Of a DNA stretch of 64,000 bases, positions 39,076-48,809 are shown piece by piece. Source of the DNA: Ochromonas danica (taxonomy: Eukaryota > Sar > Chrysophyceae > Chromulinales > Chromulinaceae). The translations under genes were made by a program, and so were the position numbers. The stretch spans positions 157,146-221,145 of the forward strand of contig VKHL01000036.1 of the NCBI GenBank assembly GCA_015146655.1, in the 5' to 3' direction. The stretch's first letter is position 1. The number at the start of each line of letters is the position of its first letter. Under the pieces are notes generated by a model. That model was given only the letters and a program-made list of their open reading frames with translations, searched no databases and had not been told where the DNA came from.

Positions 39076-39634
39076 ATGTCTACTACAGCTGTTCGGCTTC
39101 CACGAGCTATTCGACTTCTTACTCAGTATGGTGCTGCTGCGTTGAAGCCCACCACGGAGAATGGCAGGTGAGCTGGTGTACAACTAGACCACTGTTTGGT
39201 TGATCATTTTCATTTTCATTTTCGTCACTTTTTCTGTCAGATACCGTGGTCCTCTTATTCCCAGGCGAATAGCCGCTACCTTCCGCAAGAGGTGTATCAT
39301 TGAAGGGACCTATGGGCAGTTCGTCCCTAACCAAGGTAATGTTTTCTATGCCGCCTCCAATTGCTGCCGACCTTCTTTGATCTATCGACTATGACCAGGT
39401 GGATGGGACCCTGCCTGGGATAAGGAGCGTAAGATATTCATGCTTGATCCCTACAAGGGCCACAAATTCGAGAGAAATCGTGCCGAACGTGCCAAGAAGA
39501 TCGACGTGGCTATGACTGCCATGCCCGACAAGATCAAGAAGTACGAGCAAGAGGTACAAGACCGCAAGCCCAACAAGAGAGACTTCGCTTATAGGTTCAA
39601 AAAGGCTCTGGAGAAGTCCAAAAAATATAATTAA
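39076..39634 (+). CDS. Small basic protein, possible mitochondrial large-subunit ribosomal protein mL59-like (140 aa, 3 exons)
   Basis: Exons 39076-39167, 39241-39335 and 39399-39634, introns of 73 and 63 nt with GT-AG borders. The 140-aa product is basic with no signal peptide; its start (R-L-P-R-A-I-R-L-L) could be part of a mitochondrial presequence. The core P-L-I-P-R-R-I-A-A-T-F-R-K-R-C-I-I-E-G-T-Y-G and W-D-P-A-W resembles the P-x-L-x-x-R-x-x-A-x-x-R-K layout of mL59/MRPL25 mitoribosomal proteins. A Lys/Arg-rich helix forms the C-terminus. The gene model is good; the family call is tentative. Confidence 0.55.
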
Positions 39635-39790
39635 AAGGCACTCACTCTCTCCTTTTGTAAATTAACTTAGCCGCTATGACCTCACAGATAGCAGACTGTG
39701 CAGCAGAACAGCAGAATATGCTGTAATTGAGAGAGGTACTTGTGCAGACGATACGTTGGGATAACTTGGAATGGAATCACTTCAATAGTA

Positions 39791-41388
39791 TCAACCCAGG
39801 AGAGCTTCACGCATTTGCTGCATTCGACTCAAGTGAATGCTTCGCTCTTGTGACAGCGTCTCCACCTGTGCGCGCAGTGCTTTGACTTCCTTGACTAACA
39901 GCTTCTTCTGCGTCTTGGAAGAAGCGTCGAGCTTGTCATAGCGATCGGTGATCTCCATTAACTCTGCCCGCAGCGCCTCCTCCCTATGAGAATGAGCCCC
40001 CAGTTGCAGATCCAACGCTGCCTGCAGGTGGTGGCCACGATGAGTGAGTTCCAGCACCTGTCCTTCCAGCTCTTGGACATGCAGGTCGAGATAGGAGATG
40101 ATCTCCTGATCAGCGGCCACCTGCTTCTTCAAGGTGCTGCCTTCTACCATGAGCTGCTTGAGAGCTTGTTCTGCTGTCTTGAGCTTCGTCACCAAAAAGT
40201 CGCGAGTCGACTCTGTGGATTCTAATCGAGCGGAAAGGTCTTCATTGGCGACCACGAGTGCATCATTCGCAGCTGTTTGTTTCTTCAATCGTTCTGCTAC
40301 ATCCAGCACCACTTTCATCTCTTGCGCTATCGTGAATGAATGACAAGGAGAGAGTGAGTGAGTGAGGTCACACTCTCAGTAGACAAGATAGGCAGACAAC
40401 AATGAAGCTTACCATTCAGTTTCTTAGTGAGAGACTCGAGCATCTCGCGGAAAGAGCCTTTGCCTTCTCCTGCTCCACTATTCGCACTAACAGGATTGGC
40501 AGAGGAGGGAACGGTAGAGGTGGATGGTGCAGGGACAGACGGTTGAGGAGGAGGAGGAGGAGGAGTGGGTGAGGAGGCTGCAGGGGTTAGCGCGGCTGCA
40601 TCTTGTAACTCCTTCTCTTTCCATTGCTTGACCACCATGCTCTCCGTACCAAATAATGCATCAACTCGCTGGAAGAAATGTCGACAAACTTGCGCTGTAT
40701 TGAGTACCTCGATAGTCTCAAGGTAGGAGAAGACTTGCAGTAGCACGGGGTCCTCCAAGTGACAGAGAATACGACCCAGACGCTCTGCCTTGCTCAACTG
40801 CTTCACTGCTGGCACTAACGCGTTAGTGGTACTCTGAGAAGAAGAAGAAGAAGAAGTGGCAATGGGACTTATGGGGACAGAGGAGAGGGTGGGTGTTGGT
40901 TGACCAGCATCTTGTTCCAAGGGAAGTGAGGAGGAGGAGGAGGAGGAGGAGGAGGAGGAGGAGGATTGCTGTGAGGGAACAGTCTTTCCCTCCTCCTCCA
41001 CCACCTCCTCCTCTATCGATCCCAGTTTAGATAATCGAGCTTCAAGATAGGATAATCGATCTCGCACCTTCTTATTGCTCTTACTTTGAGTGAGGAAGTG
41101 TGCCACCTCAGCAACGAAAGCATCTCTCACATCAGAGGCACTGTGCTGTATGGTCTGCAGCTTGGAAGAGAGCTCTGAAGACTTCTTCTCAAGGTGGTTA
41201 ATATAGTCCATGAGAGAGCTATTGAGACGCTGTGCAGCTAAGAAGTTCTGTTCCATACGACACAAAGTGTTGAGAGAAGCATGACGATCTACTTTGTTGA
41301 CAAGATCCACGACTACTTCATAGACTATAGCTTTGACTTCTATTTCTGATTTAAAACTTTCTAAAGAAGGTATTAGGAGACTATTCAT
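39791..41388 (-). CDS. F-box-like and coiled-coil protein (503 aa, 2 exons)
   Basis: Exons 41388-40413 and 40326-39791, 86-nt intron with GTAAGC and GATAG borders. Residues about 1-115 are helical and coiled-coil-like. A poly-Ser stretch (about 140-155) follows. Residues about 205-250 (I-L-C-H-L-E-D-P-V-L-L-Q-V-F-S-Y-L-E-T-I-E-V-L-N-T-A-Q-V-C-R-H-F) fit an F-box, which would recruit SKP1 in an SCF ubiquitin ligase. A Pro/Ser-rich linker and a long C-terminal coiled coil (about 325-500) could be the substrate-binding or oligomer part. I do not recognise a named orthologue. It is divergent from the helix-hairpin-helix gene. Confidence 0.65.
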
Positions 41389-41814
41389 GATTGATTTGTG
41401 TTGATTCTCTCTAATGTTATAGTTAGAATAGATTTATCGCATCATACATAGTCTAGCTATCTCCTCCCATATTGCAAACCATGTTGATATTATTACTTTG
41501 CGTGTTCATTGTCAATATTATTGTGTTGCGTGTTGAAATTCTCCTAAAGACTGTGCAGTGCAGTAGTCTAGTCTACTGTACTGGAACAGGAACAAGTCCA
41601 CAATTGTAATTGATAATTTACTGTGTCTGATTAGACATCTATTCCATGAAATCTCCCTCTGTTGGTAACTCTGTATGCAAAGATAGATCTTCTTTCATTG
41701 ACTATGGGTTTGATTACAGTGTCTAACCATTTAACTTAACGTTTGGTCAAACAGTTTCTCTGACAAAAACGCGTTCTTACTGATCCCAAGTGATTGCCAT
41801 TAGCATGTGTTAAA
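41389..41814. promoter_or_regulatory. Divergent promoter of F-box and helix-hairpin-helix genes
   Basis: 426 bp. It contains TTTAACTTAACGTTTGGTC (about 41729-41747) and AAAAACGCGTTCTTAC (41765-41780), variants of the two promoter words described in findings, plus TAGTCTAGTCTACTG (41564-41578). Confidence 0.55.
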
Positions 41815-42542
41815 ATGAACCCCAAGGAAGCCGCACAGAAGCTATTAGCCAGAGCTAGAGAGGAGCATGTGAGGTTCCCCACTGTCATGACAGAGTCTCA
41901 GCTCATGCAGACCTGTGGCGCAGCTCTGGTAGATCCACTTCTCCCACATGCTTCCCTCCATGCTTATCTCATTTCTGCCTCTTGTTTTAGATGCTTCGGA
42001 GAAGCGAGGAAGGCTTTGACATTGAAGCAGCCCTTGCTGATATCATTGCTAAGCATGGACAGACGAAGTCTTCGACTCCAGTTCCTCAATCGGTTGACCT
42101 GGAGGAAGAGGAAGAGAAGGAGGAAGAGAAGGAGGACAAGAAGCCTAAGAGGAAAAGGAAGGCTAAGGAGGAGAATGATGCCGATAGTTCAGCTGAGGGA
42201 GGAGAAGAGGGTGAGGGAGAGGGAAAGAAGGCGAAAGCTGCCAAGCGCAAGGCCCCCGTGGCTGTCAAGAAGACTGAGATAGTGGCTGTGGAGGAGAACC
42301 GCCCCGTCGCCGAGGCCGTACTCGAGATGGCCAAGATCTACTTTGAAAACAAGGAGGCGCGCAAAGGAGGTGTTTTCTCCAAGGCAGCGAAGGCACTGCG
42401 CGATTGCGACCACGTCATCAACTCTGCCAAGGAGGCGCAGAAGCTGCCTGGCATCGGCAAAGGCATCGCGGGATACATCGAAGAGTTCCTAACCTCTGGG
42501 TCGATAAAGAAGTTGGAGGAGCTCCGTGCTGGTATTGCCTGA
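41815..42542 (+). CDS. Helix-hairpin-helix protein with Pol-beta-type 8-kDa domain (221 aa, 2 exons)
   Basis: Exons 41815-41928 and 41991-42542, 62-nt intron in phase 0. After an N-terminal helical part and a highly charged Lys/Glu linker (about residues 70-135), residues about 145-218 match the N-terminal domain of family X DNA polymerases: A-K-I-Y-F-E-N-K-E-A-R-K-G-G-V-F-S-K-A-A-K-A-L, then K-L-P-G-I-G-K-G-I-A-G-Y-I-E-E-F-L-T-S-G-S-I (hairpin and DNA contact). In Pol beta and lambda this domain binds 5'-phosphate in gaps and has dRP-lyase activity. The protein stops after the hairpin: no fingers, palm or thumb follow. A DNA-repair role is inference. Confidence 0.75.
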
Positions 42543-42859
42543 ACATTTTCTTCTCTGAGAGGAGAGAGAGCTATAGAGGCAATGCAATGGGTGAGAGAGG
42601 AGGTGCAATGCAGCTGCTACAGTAGCTAGATGCTAGTCTACCACACCTTCCTTTCTTTCCGTCTTCTTTGAAGGCGGGATTCTCCAAAATACTCCTATTA
42701 AGTTATTTTCCGATATGATGATCTCTCTACAATGATGACAAAAGACTCCCTCCACGCGTGCACCTCTCATTACCTTCCTGCAAGCGACTGGTTAGCCATG
42801 ATAAGTTCTTCTTCCTGTCTTCCATTCTACAATGGTTAGCACGGTTAAAAGCAAGTCGA
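42543..42859. other. Convergent spacer
   Basis: 317 bp between the helix-hairpin-helix gene and VTI1. It contains GCTAGATGCTAGTCTACC (42625-42642) and T-rich tracts. A possible third exon for the upstream gene (acceptor near 42672) would add only about 20 codons of no recognisable domain, so I did not include it. Confidence 0.45.
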
Positions 42860-43636
42860 TCACTTAGACATGCCATAGTATCCGACAGCCACAATAGCTG
42901 CGGCAAGTCCCACAATTAGCACAGTCACGAAGATCTTGTGCATTATTGCTCGATTGCCCATCATTCTCAACACTCGCCGAGCCTCAGTGGTGAAGTTCCG
43001 CGTTTCTTGCACTTTCTCCTTAGCGTCCACGAGCTTTTCCCGCTGACTGCCCAGGTCTGTGATGACAGTGTTGCCTATCGTCTCAGTCTGTGCCACGAGC
43101 TGTCGAGACTGCTCAAGCACGGCAGTAGATTCATCTAATCGTTGATTAGCGTTGAGTAGTTTCGATCTGGCGGCGGGGCCTTTAGTGAGCGCGACGGCCT
43201 CGGCGTTGGACTTCGAGGAGGTGAAGCTCTGCTGCAGCCTGCGGAGCTCCTCGCGATAATCAGCAACCTTCTGCTGAGCACTGCGCTTGTCAGCGGAGGA
43301 CATGGTTCGAAATTCCACATCCATGGCACGCAAATATCCCTCCGCCTCAGACAGCTCGCCTTCTATCTCTACGGAGGACGATATTATCTTATCTGACAGA
43401 CAAGCAAGGCTTACTGATGGAAGGAGAGGAGGAGGAGGAGGAGGAGGAGGAGAGACTAGTCAACTTCACTCACCCACGTTTCCCTCGGCGCTGTCCAGGG
43501 AAGAGAGATTGCGAGAAATGATCCGCGAGCAGTTCAGAAAATTCTATTATGACAAATAAAAAACATGATGAGGAATATCTCCACTCAGGTTCATCTTTCC
43601 TACCTCTTCATAACGATTGAAACGATCCAATTCCAT
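42860..43636 (-). CDS. VTI1: Qb-SNARE VTI1 (203 aa, 3 exons)
   Basis: SNARE for fusion at Golgi, endosome and vacuole. Exons 43636-43604, 43543-43474 and 43368-42860 (introns 60 and 105 nt). The joined start M-E-L-D-R-F-N-R-Y-E-E fits VTI1 (F-x-x-Y-E-x). A three-helix N-domain is followed by the SNARE motif (about residues 110-175) with the zero-layer Gln in D-L-G-S-Q-R-E-K-L and the Qb signature T-E-A-R-R-V-L-R-M-M-G-N-R, then a C-terminal membrane anchor of about 20 residues ending in Y-G-M-S-K. Length is typical (about 217 in yeast). It is head to head with the LeuRS gene. Confidence 0.93.
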
Positions 43637-43852
43637 GCTTTTCCTCCTCAATCGTCTTCTTCTCTTTAATAGACCTGCTGGCACTTGGAAGATCGAGTGA
43701 GTGATCCATCCGCCAGATAGCCAGATTCTAGACCAACTTGCAGGGTCGTGTATCGGTATCGTTCTTGTCCCGATACGATACCGGCGGCCACAAAAAGACG
43801 AGACACGTGAGACTAAAGATGGCTTTTGTTTTCTGCACAGAGACACAAATAA

Positions 43853-46810
43853 ATGAGACAGAAAAGCAATAAATTAGACTTTAAAATCACTGTTATCAGC
43901 AGGTCTCGTCTCGAGTCTCGATCGACGACGATACAAGGCAGTCTGTTGTTGGTGATGGTTATTGTTCTGCGCGGGGAGGTGGTGGGCGAGCAGCAGGTGC
44001 TGTGCTGCACTTCTCTCTCATTGCTCGGCTTTGTGCGATGCGCGATGGTCGACCACTTGACAAGTCCCTGTCTCTGTCCTTGTCTCTTGCTCTCCCTCTA
44101 CCTGCTCTTTGCTTGTATCTTGCAATCCTCTGCGATGAGAGCATTGGGCTCTAGACCCTCCCTCTTTAGACGCCTCCATAGCAAGCTCTCTCCATTGTCT
44201 TCTACCCTCGGGGCTGCTGCGGCTGCTGCTGGCACACAACAGAACAACCTTCCTTACTCCACCTCCACCTCCACCACCTCCTCCTCCTCCTCCGCCAAGG
44301 GTAGTGGTAGTTATAATCATCTCGAAGTAGAGCAGAAATGGCAAAGATATTGGGATGAAAACAAAACCTTTCTGGCAAAGAGACGTCCCGGTCATCCCAA
44401 GAAATACGTGCTCGACATGTTCCCTTACCCTTCCGGTGCTGGACTACATGTAGGCCATCCTGAAGGATACACTGCCACAGATATCATGGCGAGGTATTGG
44501 CGCATGTTAGACTATGACGTGCTGCACCCCATGGGATGGGATGCCTTTGGCCTACCCGCCGAGCAGCACGCCATCAATACCGGCACACACCCTTCCGTTA
44601 CTACCTACCAGAACATTGCTACCTTCAAGAGACAGCTGCGGTCATTAGGCTTCAGTTATGATTGGACCCGCGAGCTGTCTACCACTGACGAGGAATATGT
44701 CCGTTGGACGCAATGGATCTTCTTACAACTCTTTAAGAATGGCTTGGCTTTCCAAAGTGAAGTGAGTGTCAACTGGTGTCCTGCATTAGGAACTGTTCTT
44801 GCTAATGAGGAAGTGATCAATGGACTCTCTGAGAGAGGGTCTCATCCTGTTGTCCGTCAACCTCTTCGGCAATGGGTATTGAAGATCACTGACTATGCTG
44901 ACAAACTCGAGCAGGATCTCTCTTTAATGCAATGGCCTGAAGGTACTCTAGTAGCTCAGAAGGCTTGGATTGGACGGTCTGAAGGTGCTACTATTCGCTT
45001 CCCTGTACAAGGTTCGAGTGGCCGCCATGAGGTGGAAGTCTTCACCACTCGGCCAGACACTCTTATGGGAGTCACTTATGTCGTCCTGGCTCCTGACCAT
45101 CCTCTTGTAGATGAGCTAACTGCTCCTGAACAACGTGATGCTGTTGCTACCTACCAGGCGGCAGTAGCTCGTAAGAGTGACTTGGAACGCACTTCTGTAG
45201 GCAAGGAGAAGGGTAAGACAGGTGTTCCTCTAGGTGCTAATGTCCTTCATCCTCTGACAGGAGAGCCCGTGCCAATATGGATCGCTGACTATGTCTTAGC
45301 AGGCTATGGCAGTGGTGCTGTCATGGCAGTGCCAGCACATGATGAGCGTGACTTCCAATTTGCTCAAACTTTCAATCTTCCCGTCAAAGAAGTCATCCGT
45401 AGTAGTAGTGCTACTGCAGCTGATGCTGCTGGAGAAGGTTCACGGCTACCTTACACAGGTGAAGGCCATCTTGTACATAGTGGACCTGGTCTTGATGGTT
45501 TGTCTTCCTCAGAGGCTCGTAAGGCGATGGTAGATCTTCTCCAACAGCATGGCCGAGGAATCGCTCAAGTTTCCTATAAGCTGAGAGATTGGGTATTCTC
45601 TCGTCAACGCTATTGGGGCGAACCTATTCCAATCTACTTCCCTGTTGACATATTGACAGAGGATGGACAAGGTAGTCCTGTAGATGGAGTACCTCATCGT
45701 ATTCGTTATGACCAACCCATCGCTGTAGAAGAGAAGGATTTACCTCTTCCTCTACCAGAGATGACAGATTTCCATCCTGGTAATGATCCACAAGGTTGTC
45801 TTGCACGTGCTTTACATTGGCGTTTCTTTCAAAAGGATGGCCGTTGGTTTGCTCGCGAGACGAACACAATGCCTCAATGGGCAGGTAGCTGTTGGTACTA
45901 CTTGCGCTTTGCAGATCCCAAGAACCAAGAGGCTATGTTCAGCAAGGAGGCTGCATCATGGCTACCTGTTGACCTCTATGTTGGTGGACAGGAACATGCT
46001 GTGTTACATCTCCTCTATGCACGATTCTGGCACAAAGTACTATATGATCTGAAAGTAGTTGACCATCCTGAGCCTTTCCTTAAGCTTGTCCATCAAGGTA
46101 TGATCTTAGGTCAAGATGGAGAGAAGATGTCGAAGAGTCGAGGTAATGTCATCAATCCAGATGATGTAGTGAAGGAGTATGGAGCTGATGCTTTACGTCT
46201 CTATGAGATGTTCATGGGACCTCTTGAGGCTGTCAAGCCTTGGCAGACGAGTCAGTTAATGGGTGTAGTACGATTCCGTGATCGTGTCTATTCTCTTTTG
46301 CAGCGTGAATTGAGTTCTGAGCCTCCCGCAGGTGATCTATTGAGAGAGATGCATCGTGCTATCAAGAAGGTGACACAGGATATCAACCAACTCTCCTTCA
46401 ACACGGCTATTTCTTGCCTTATGATATACTCTAATGCACTAGTGGATGCTGCCAAGACAGGTAGTCCTTTACCAAGAGAGACAGTAGAGACTTTGGTCTT
46501 GTTACTCTCTCCATTCGCTCCACATGTAGCAGAAGAGTGTTGGTCAATGCTGGGTCACTCCCACACGCTGGCATACCATCCTTGGCCTACTTACAAGGAA
46601 GAGCTATGCCAAGATTCAATGGTGACGCTTGTCATCCAAGTGAATGGTAAAGTACGTGGCCGAGTAGACGTGACAAAGGATCTCTCTCAAGATGATGCTC
46701 TACAACAAGCACTTGGTCAATCTAGTGTCTCCAAGTTTGTTGAGGGAGGGGGAGGAGCTGTGAAGAAGGTGATCTACAAGCAGAACAAGATTATCAACAT
46801 CCTTGTTTAG
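43853..46810 (+). CDS. LARS2: Leucyl-tRNA synthetase, organellar bacterial type (up to 985 aa)
   Basis: Charges tRNA-Leu in plastid and/or mitochondrion. It is a bacterial-type class I enzyme with P-S-G-A-G-L-H-V-G-H-P (HIGH box), the editing domain start T-T-R-P-D-T-L-M-G-V-T-Y, V-P-A-H-D-E-R-D in the editing site and G-E-K-M-S-K-S-R-G-N (KMSKS). The catalytic body starts near residue 150. The long N-terminus has several in-frame ATGs: 43853 (longest), 43955, 44045 (then a strongly hydrophobic signal-like segment) and 44135 (then an Arg/Ser-rich mitochondrial-type presequence). 44045 or 44135 look more likely as real starts than 43853. It is intronless. The eukaryotic cytosolic LeuRS is a different class. 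Confidence 0.96.
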   Translation: MRQKSNKLDFKITVISRSRLESRSTTIQGSLLLVMVIVLRGEVVGEQQVLCCTSLSLLGFVRCAMVDHLTSPCLCPCLLLSLYLLFACILQSSAMRALGSRPSLFRRLHSKLSPLSSTLGAAAAAAGTQQNNLPYSTSTSTTSSSSSAKGSGSYNHLEVEQKWQRYWDENKTFLAKRRPGHPKKYVLDMFPYPSGAGLHVGHPEGYTATDIMARYWRMLDYDVLHPMGWDAFGLPAEQHAINTGTHPSVTTYQNIATFKRQLRSLGFSYDWTRELSTTDEEYVRWTQWIFLQLFKNGLAFQSEVSVNWCPALGTVLANEEVINGLSERGSHPVVRQPLRQWVLKITDYADKLEQDLSLMQWPEGTLVAQKAWIGRSEGATIRFPVQGSSGRHEVEVFTTRPDTLMGVTYVVLAPDHPLVDELTAPEQRDAVATYQAAVARKSDLERTSVGKEKGKTGVPLGANVLHPLTGEPVPIWIADYVLAGYGSGAVMAVPAHDERDFQFAQTFNLPVKEVIRSSSATAADAAGEGSRLPYTGEGHLVHSGPGLDGLSSSEARKAMVDLLQQHGRGIAQVSYKLRDWVFSRQRYWGEPIPIYFPVDILTEDGQGSPVDGVPHRIRYDQPIAVEEKDLPLPLPEMTDFHPGNDPQGCLARALHWRFFQKDGRWFARETNTMPQWAGSCWYYLRFADPKNQEAMFSKEAASWLPVDLYVGGQEHAVLHLLYARFWHKVLYDLKVVDHPEPFLKLVHQGMILGQDGEKMSKSRGNVINPDDVVKEYGADALRLYEMFMGPLEAVKPWQTSQLMGVVRFRDRVYSLLQRELSSEPPAGDLLREMHRAIKKVTQDINQLSFNTAISCLMIYSNALVDAAKTGSPLPRETVETLVLLLSPFAPHVAEECWSMLGHSHTLAYHPWPTYKEELCQDSMVTLVIQVNGKVRGRVDVTKDLSQDDALQQALGQSSVSKFVEGGGGAVKKVIYKQNKIINILV

Positions 46811-47106
46811 TCTGCCACAGGTCTAGTAGTCTAGCTAAGGCTAGTAGTCTACTGTAGTCTAGCTAGCTTGTTGTCTTCTTTGTAACAATCCCGAGATATT
46901 CTGTATAGTTTTAGTTTTGGTTTTCTTTCTTTCTTTGTGCGTCAAAATGAGAAACAAAAAGCGATCAGAAAGGGAAGTAGTTGGCAGACAGGCAGGCAGG
47001 CAATCTTAATACTAATATTTACAAATAGAGGACAAAGGCAGCAGCAGCAGTGATGATGAAGAAGAAGCAACAACAACCACTATAGACTAGAGTAAACTAG
47101 AGTAGA
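46811..47106. other. Convergent spacer rich in TAGTCTAG words
   Basis: 296 bp between LeuRS and the UVRAG-like gene. It has dense TAGTCTAG-type words just after the LeuRS stop (46821-46866) and again at 47082-47111 next to the opposite stop codon, plus TTTC, GGCA and CAG short repeats. Confidence 0.6.
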
Positions 47107-48809
47107 CTAGATAGCAAGTGTTGCACATTGATCACAATGGAAGAGTGTTTTAAGGTTTTGTAACAATGGCTTAGAAGGATCATAAGCAGCACCACGAGAA
47201 CACAAGAGCTGATCAACATCTGTTCGAAGCCAAGCTAAGGCACGGTCAAACCGATCTTTCTCTGTTCCTTTTCGAAATAGTGGAAATGTATTATCTTGTG
47301 TTGTAGGAAGCACTGGATCACGAATAAGAGAACGAGAGCCTAAGAAGAGCAGTTGGTAGCGGAGGGGCACTTCTAGGTACTTGCTAGCCATGAACACGAC
47401 ATGTACTACATGACCTAATGCAGAAGCTACTTGTTCTTCATCTTTGGCCAGACTGATACAGCATGAAGCATGTAAAGGACAAGGTCTAGCATGTAAAGGA
47501 GAAAGATGACTGACTACTACCTTAAGTCATGTGGAAGTTCAAGACCTCGAATACTACAGCCTGTAGCTCCCACTTCAATAGGATAGACAAAGCAGAGGTC
47601 AGCGAGTAACTTCATCTGTCTAGCTTCCAATATAAACTACAACATATATCATATCACATCATAATGATGGTGTAACATATAGTAGTATAGCAAAGAGAAT
47701 CTGTATTACCTTTAACTTGCAAAGTCTCTTCTTGCGATTAGCAATCGTTAATCGGATTTCATCATTCTTCTTGTTAATTGTCTGATAGAGATCAACTCGT
47801 TCTTGTATGAGGTCTGTAGTAGATTGTAATACTTTACGTTCTCTCTCAAGTCCTTGTGTAATTCCTTTACACCATTCTACCTCTTGTGCTAATCTTGCTC
47901 GTGCTTCATCTAATGCAAGTAATCGTAATTGTTTACTTGTTGTAGCTTCACGAGCGATACATTTGTTGTTGACGTTATCTAGTAGTTGTTTACGTAAAGA
48001 GGAAGAAGAAGGTACAAGAGGTGTAGGTTGAACTTCTTCTGCATGCACACGAAAGAAAGGCGGTATAGGCAGTCTAGGGAAGAGCAGATTGAACTGTCGC
48101 TCAGAGATTCCTACGAGGTTGCCCAAGTCGAAGCAGAGGAAGTTTAAGGGGAAAGCCTGTAGAGAGAGGGAAGGAGGTAATGAGAGAAGGCGAGTGAGAT
48201 CGAACACCTCCTCTACCACCTCCTCTGCACACACTGGTGACGCAGCAGTAGTAGCAGTAGTAGTAGAAGACGAAGTGACGAGGACCTTGATCACTACCAC
48301 AACACAATACACAGTGAGCACACGCACACACACACACAGTGTAACATAACACAGCACACAGTGTAACATAACACAACACACAGTGTAACAGAACACAACA
48401 CACAGTGTCACATAACACAACACACACAGCACACACATCTATAGGAAGAGACAGACAGTAACAGTGTTACCTAATGCTTCCAAGCAAAGAGCTAATTGGT
48501 CTGTCGCGGTCAGACCGCTGACCATCCACGAAGGAAAGCTGCCATTACCACTGCCTGCCACTGTGCTGTGGAGGATCTTCTGGAAGCTACCCGAGCGATC
48601 CTGAGCGAAGACTTCCAAGCTGGAAGACCCTCTCAGCTCACCCTTTACCCCTAGGAAGTTCTTCACCATGACACTGCGAGCATTGACTAACATCCACTTA
48701 TGGTGTCATGGGGGGGAGGGGGGGAAGGCATCAGTGAATGTTGGCAGACAAGAAGAAGAAGGAATGACAAGGAGGAGTTGTTCACCTGTAAGTTAGGAGA
48801 TGCTGACAT
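47107..48809 (-). CDS. UVRAG: UVRAG/ATG14-family protein (Vps38-like), about 442 aa, 5 exons
   Basis: Subunit type of the Beclin/VPS34 PI3-kinase complex that works in endosome maturation and autophagy. Proposed exons: 48809-48786, 48696-48471, 48293-47710, 47636-47521 and 47485-47107. The first is least certain. The family pattern is clearest at the C-terminus: an A-L-G-H-V-V-H-V-V helix, then L-E-V-P-L-R-Y-Q-L-L-F-L-G-S-R-S-L-I-x-D and F-P-L-F-R-K-G-T-E-K-D-R-F-D-x-A-x-x-W-L. Before it are a coiled coil (Arg/Glu/Leu-rich, in exon 3) and a motif C-F-V-Y-P-I-E-V like UVRAG's Y-I-Y-P-I-D. The fourth intron would be only 35 nt. ATG14 is the alternative, but the spacing favours UVRAG/Vps38. Confidence 0.72.
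48330..48437 (+). repeat. Minisatellite in UVRAG-like intron
   Basis: Four imperfect tandem copies of a 22-24-bp unit, ACACAGTGTAACATAACACA, fill much of the 177-nt intron (48294-48470), flanked by CA repeats. Confidence 0.9.

Noticed and set aside
42672-42740. Third exon for the helix-hairpin-helix gene
   Set aside because: A GT-AG join is possible but adds only about 20 codons without any polymerase motif, so it gives no support for a full Pol X gene.
48330-48437. Four tandem units considered as a CRISPR-like array
   Set aside because: The units abut with no unique spacers, lie in an intron of a eukaryotic gene and are a CA-type minisatellite.
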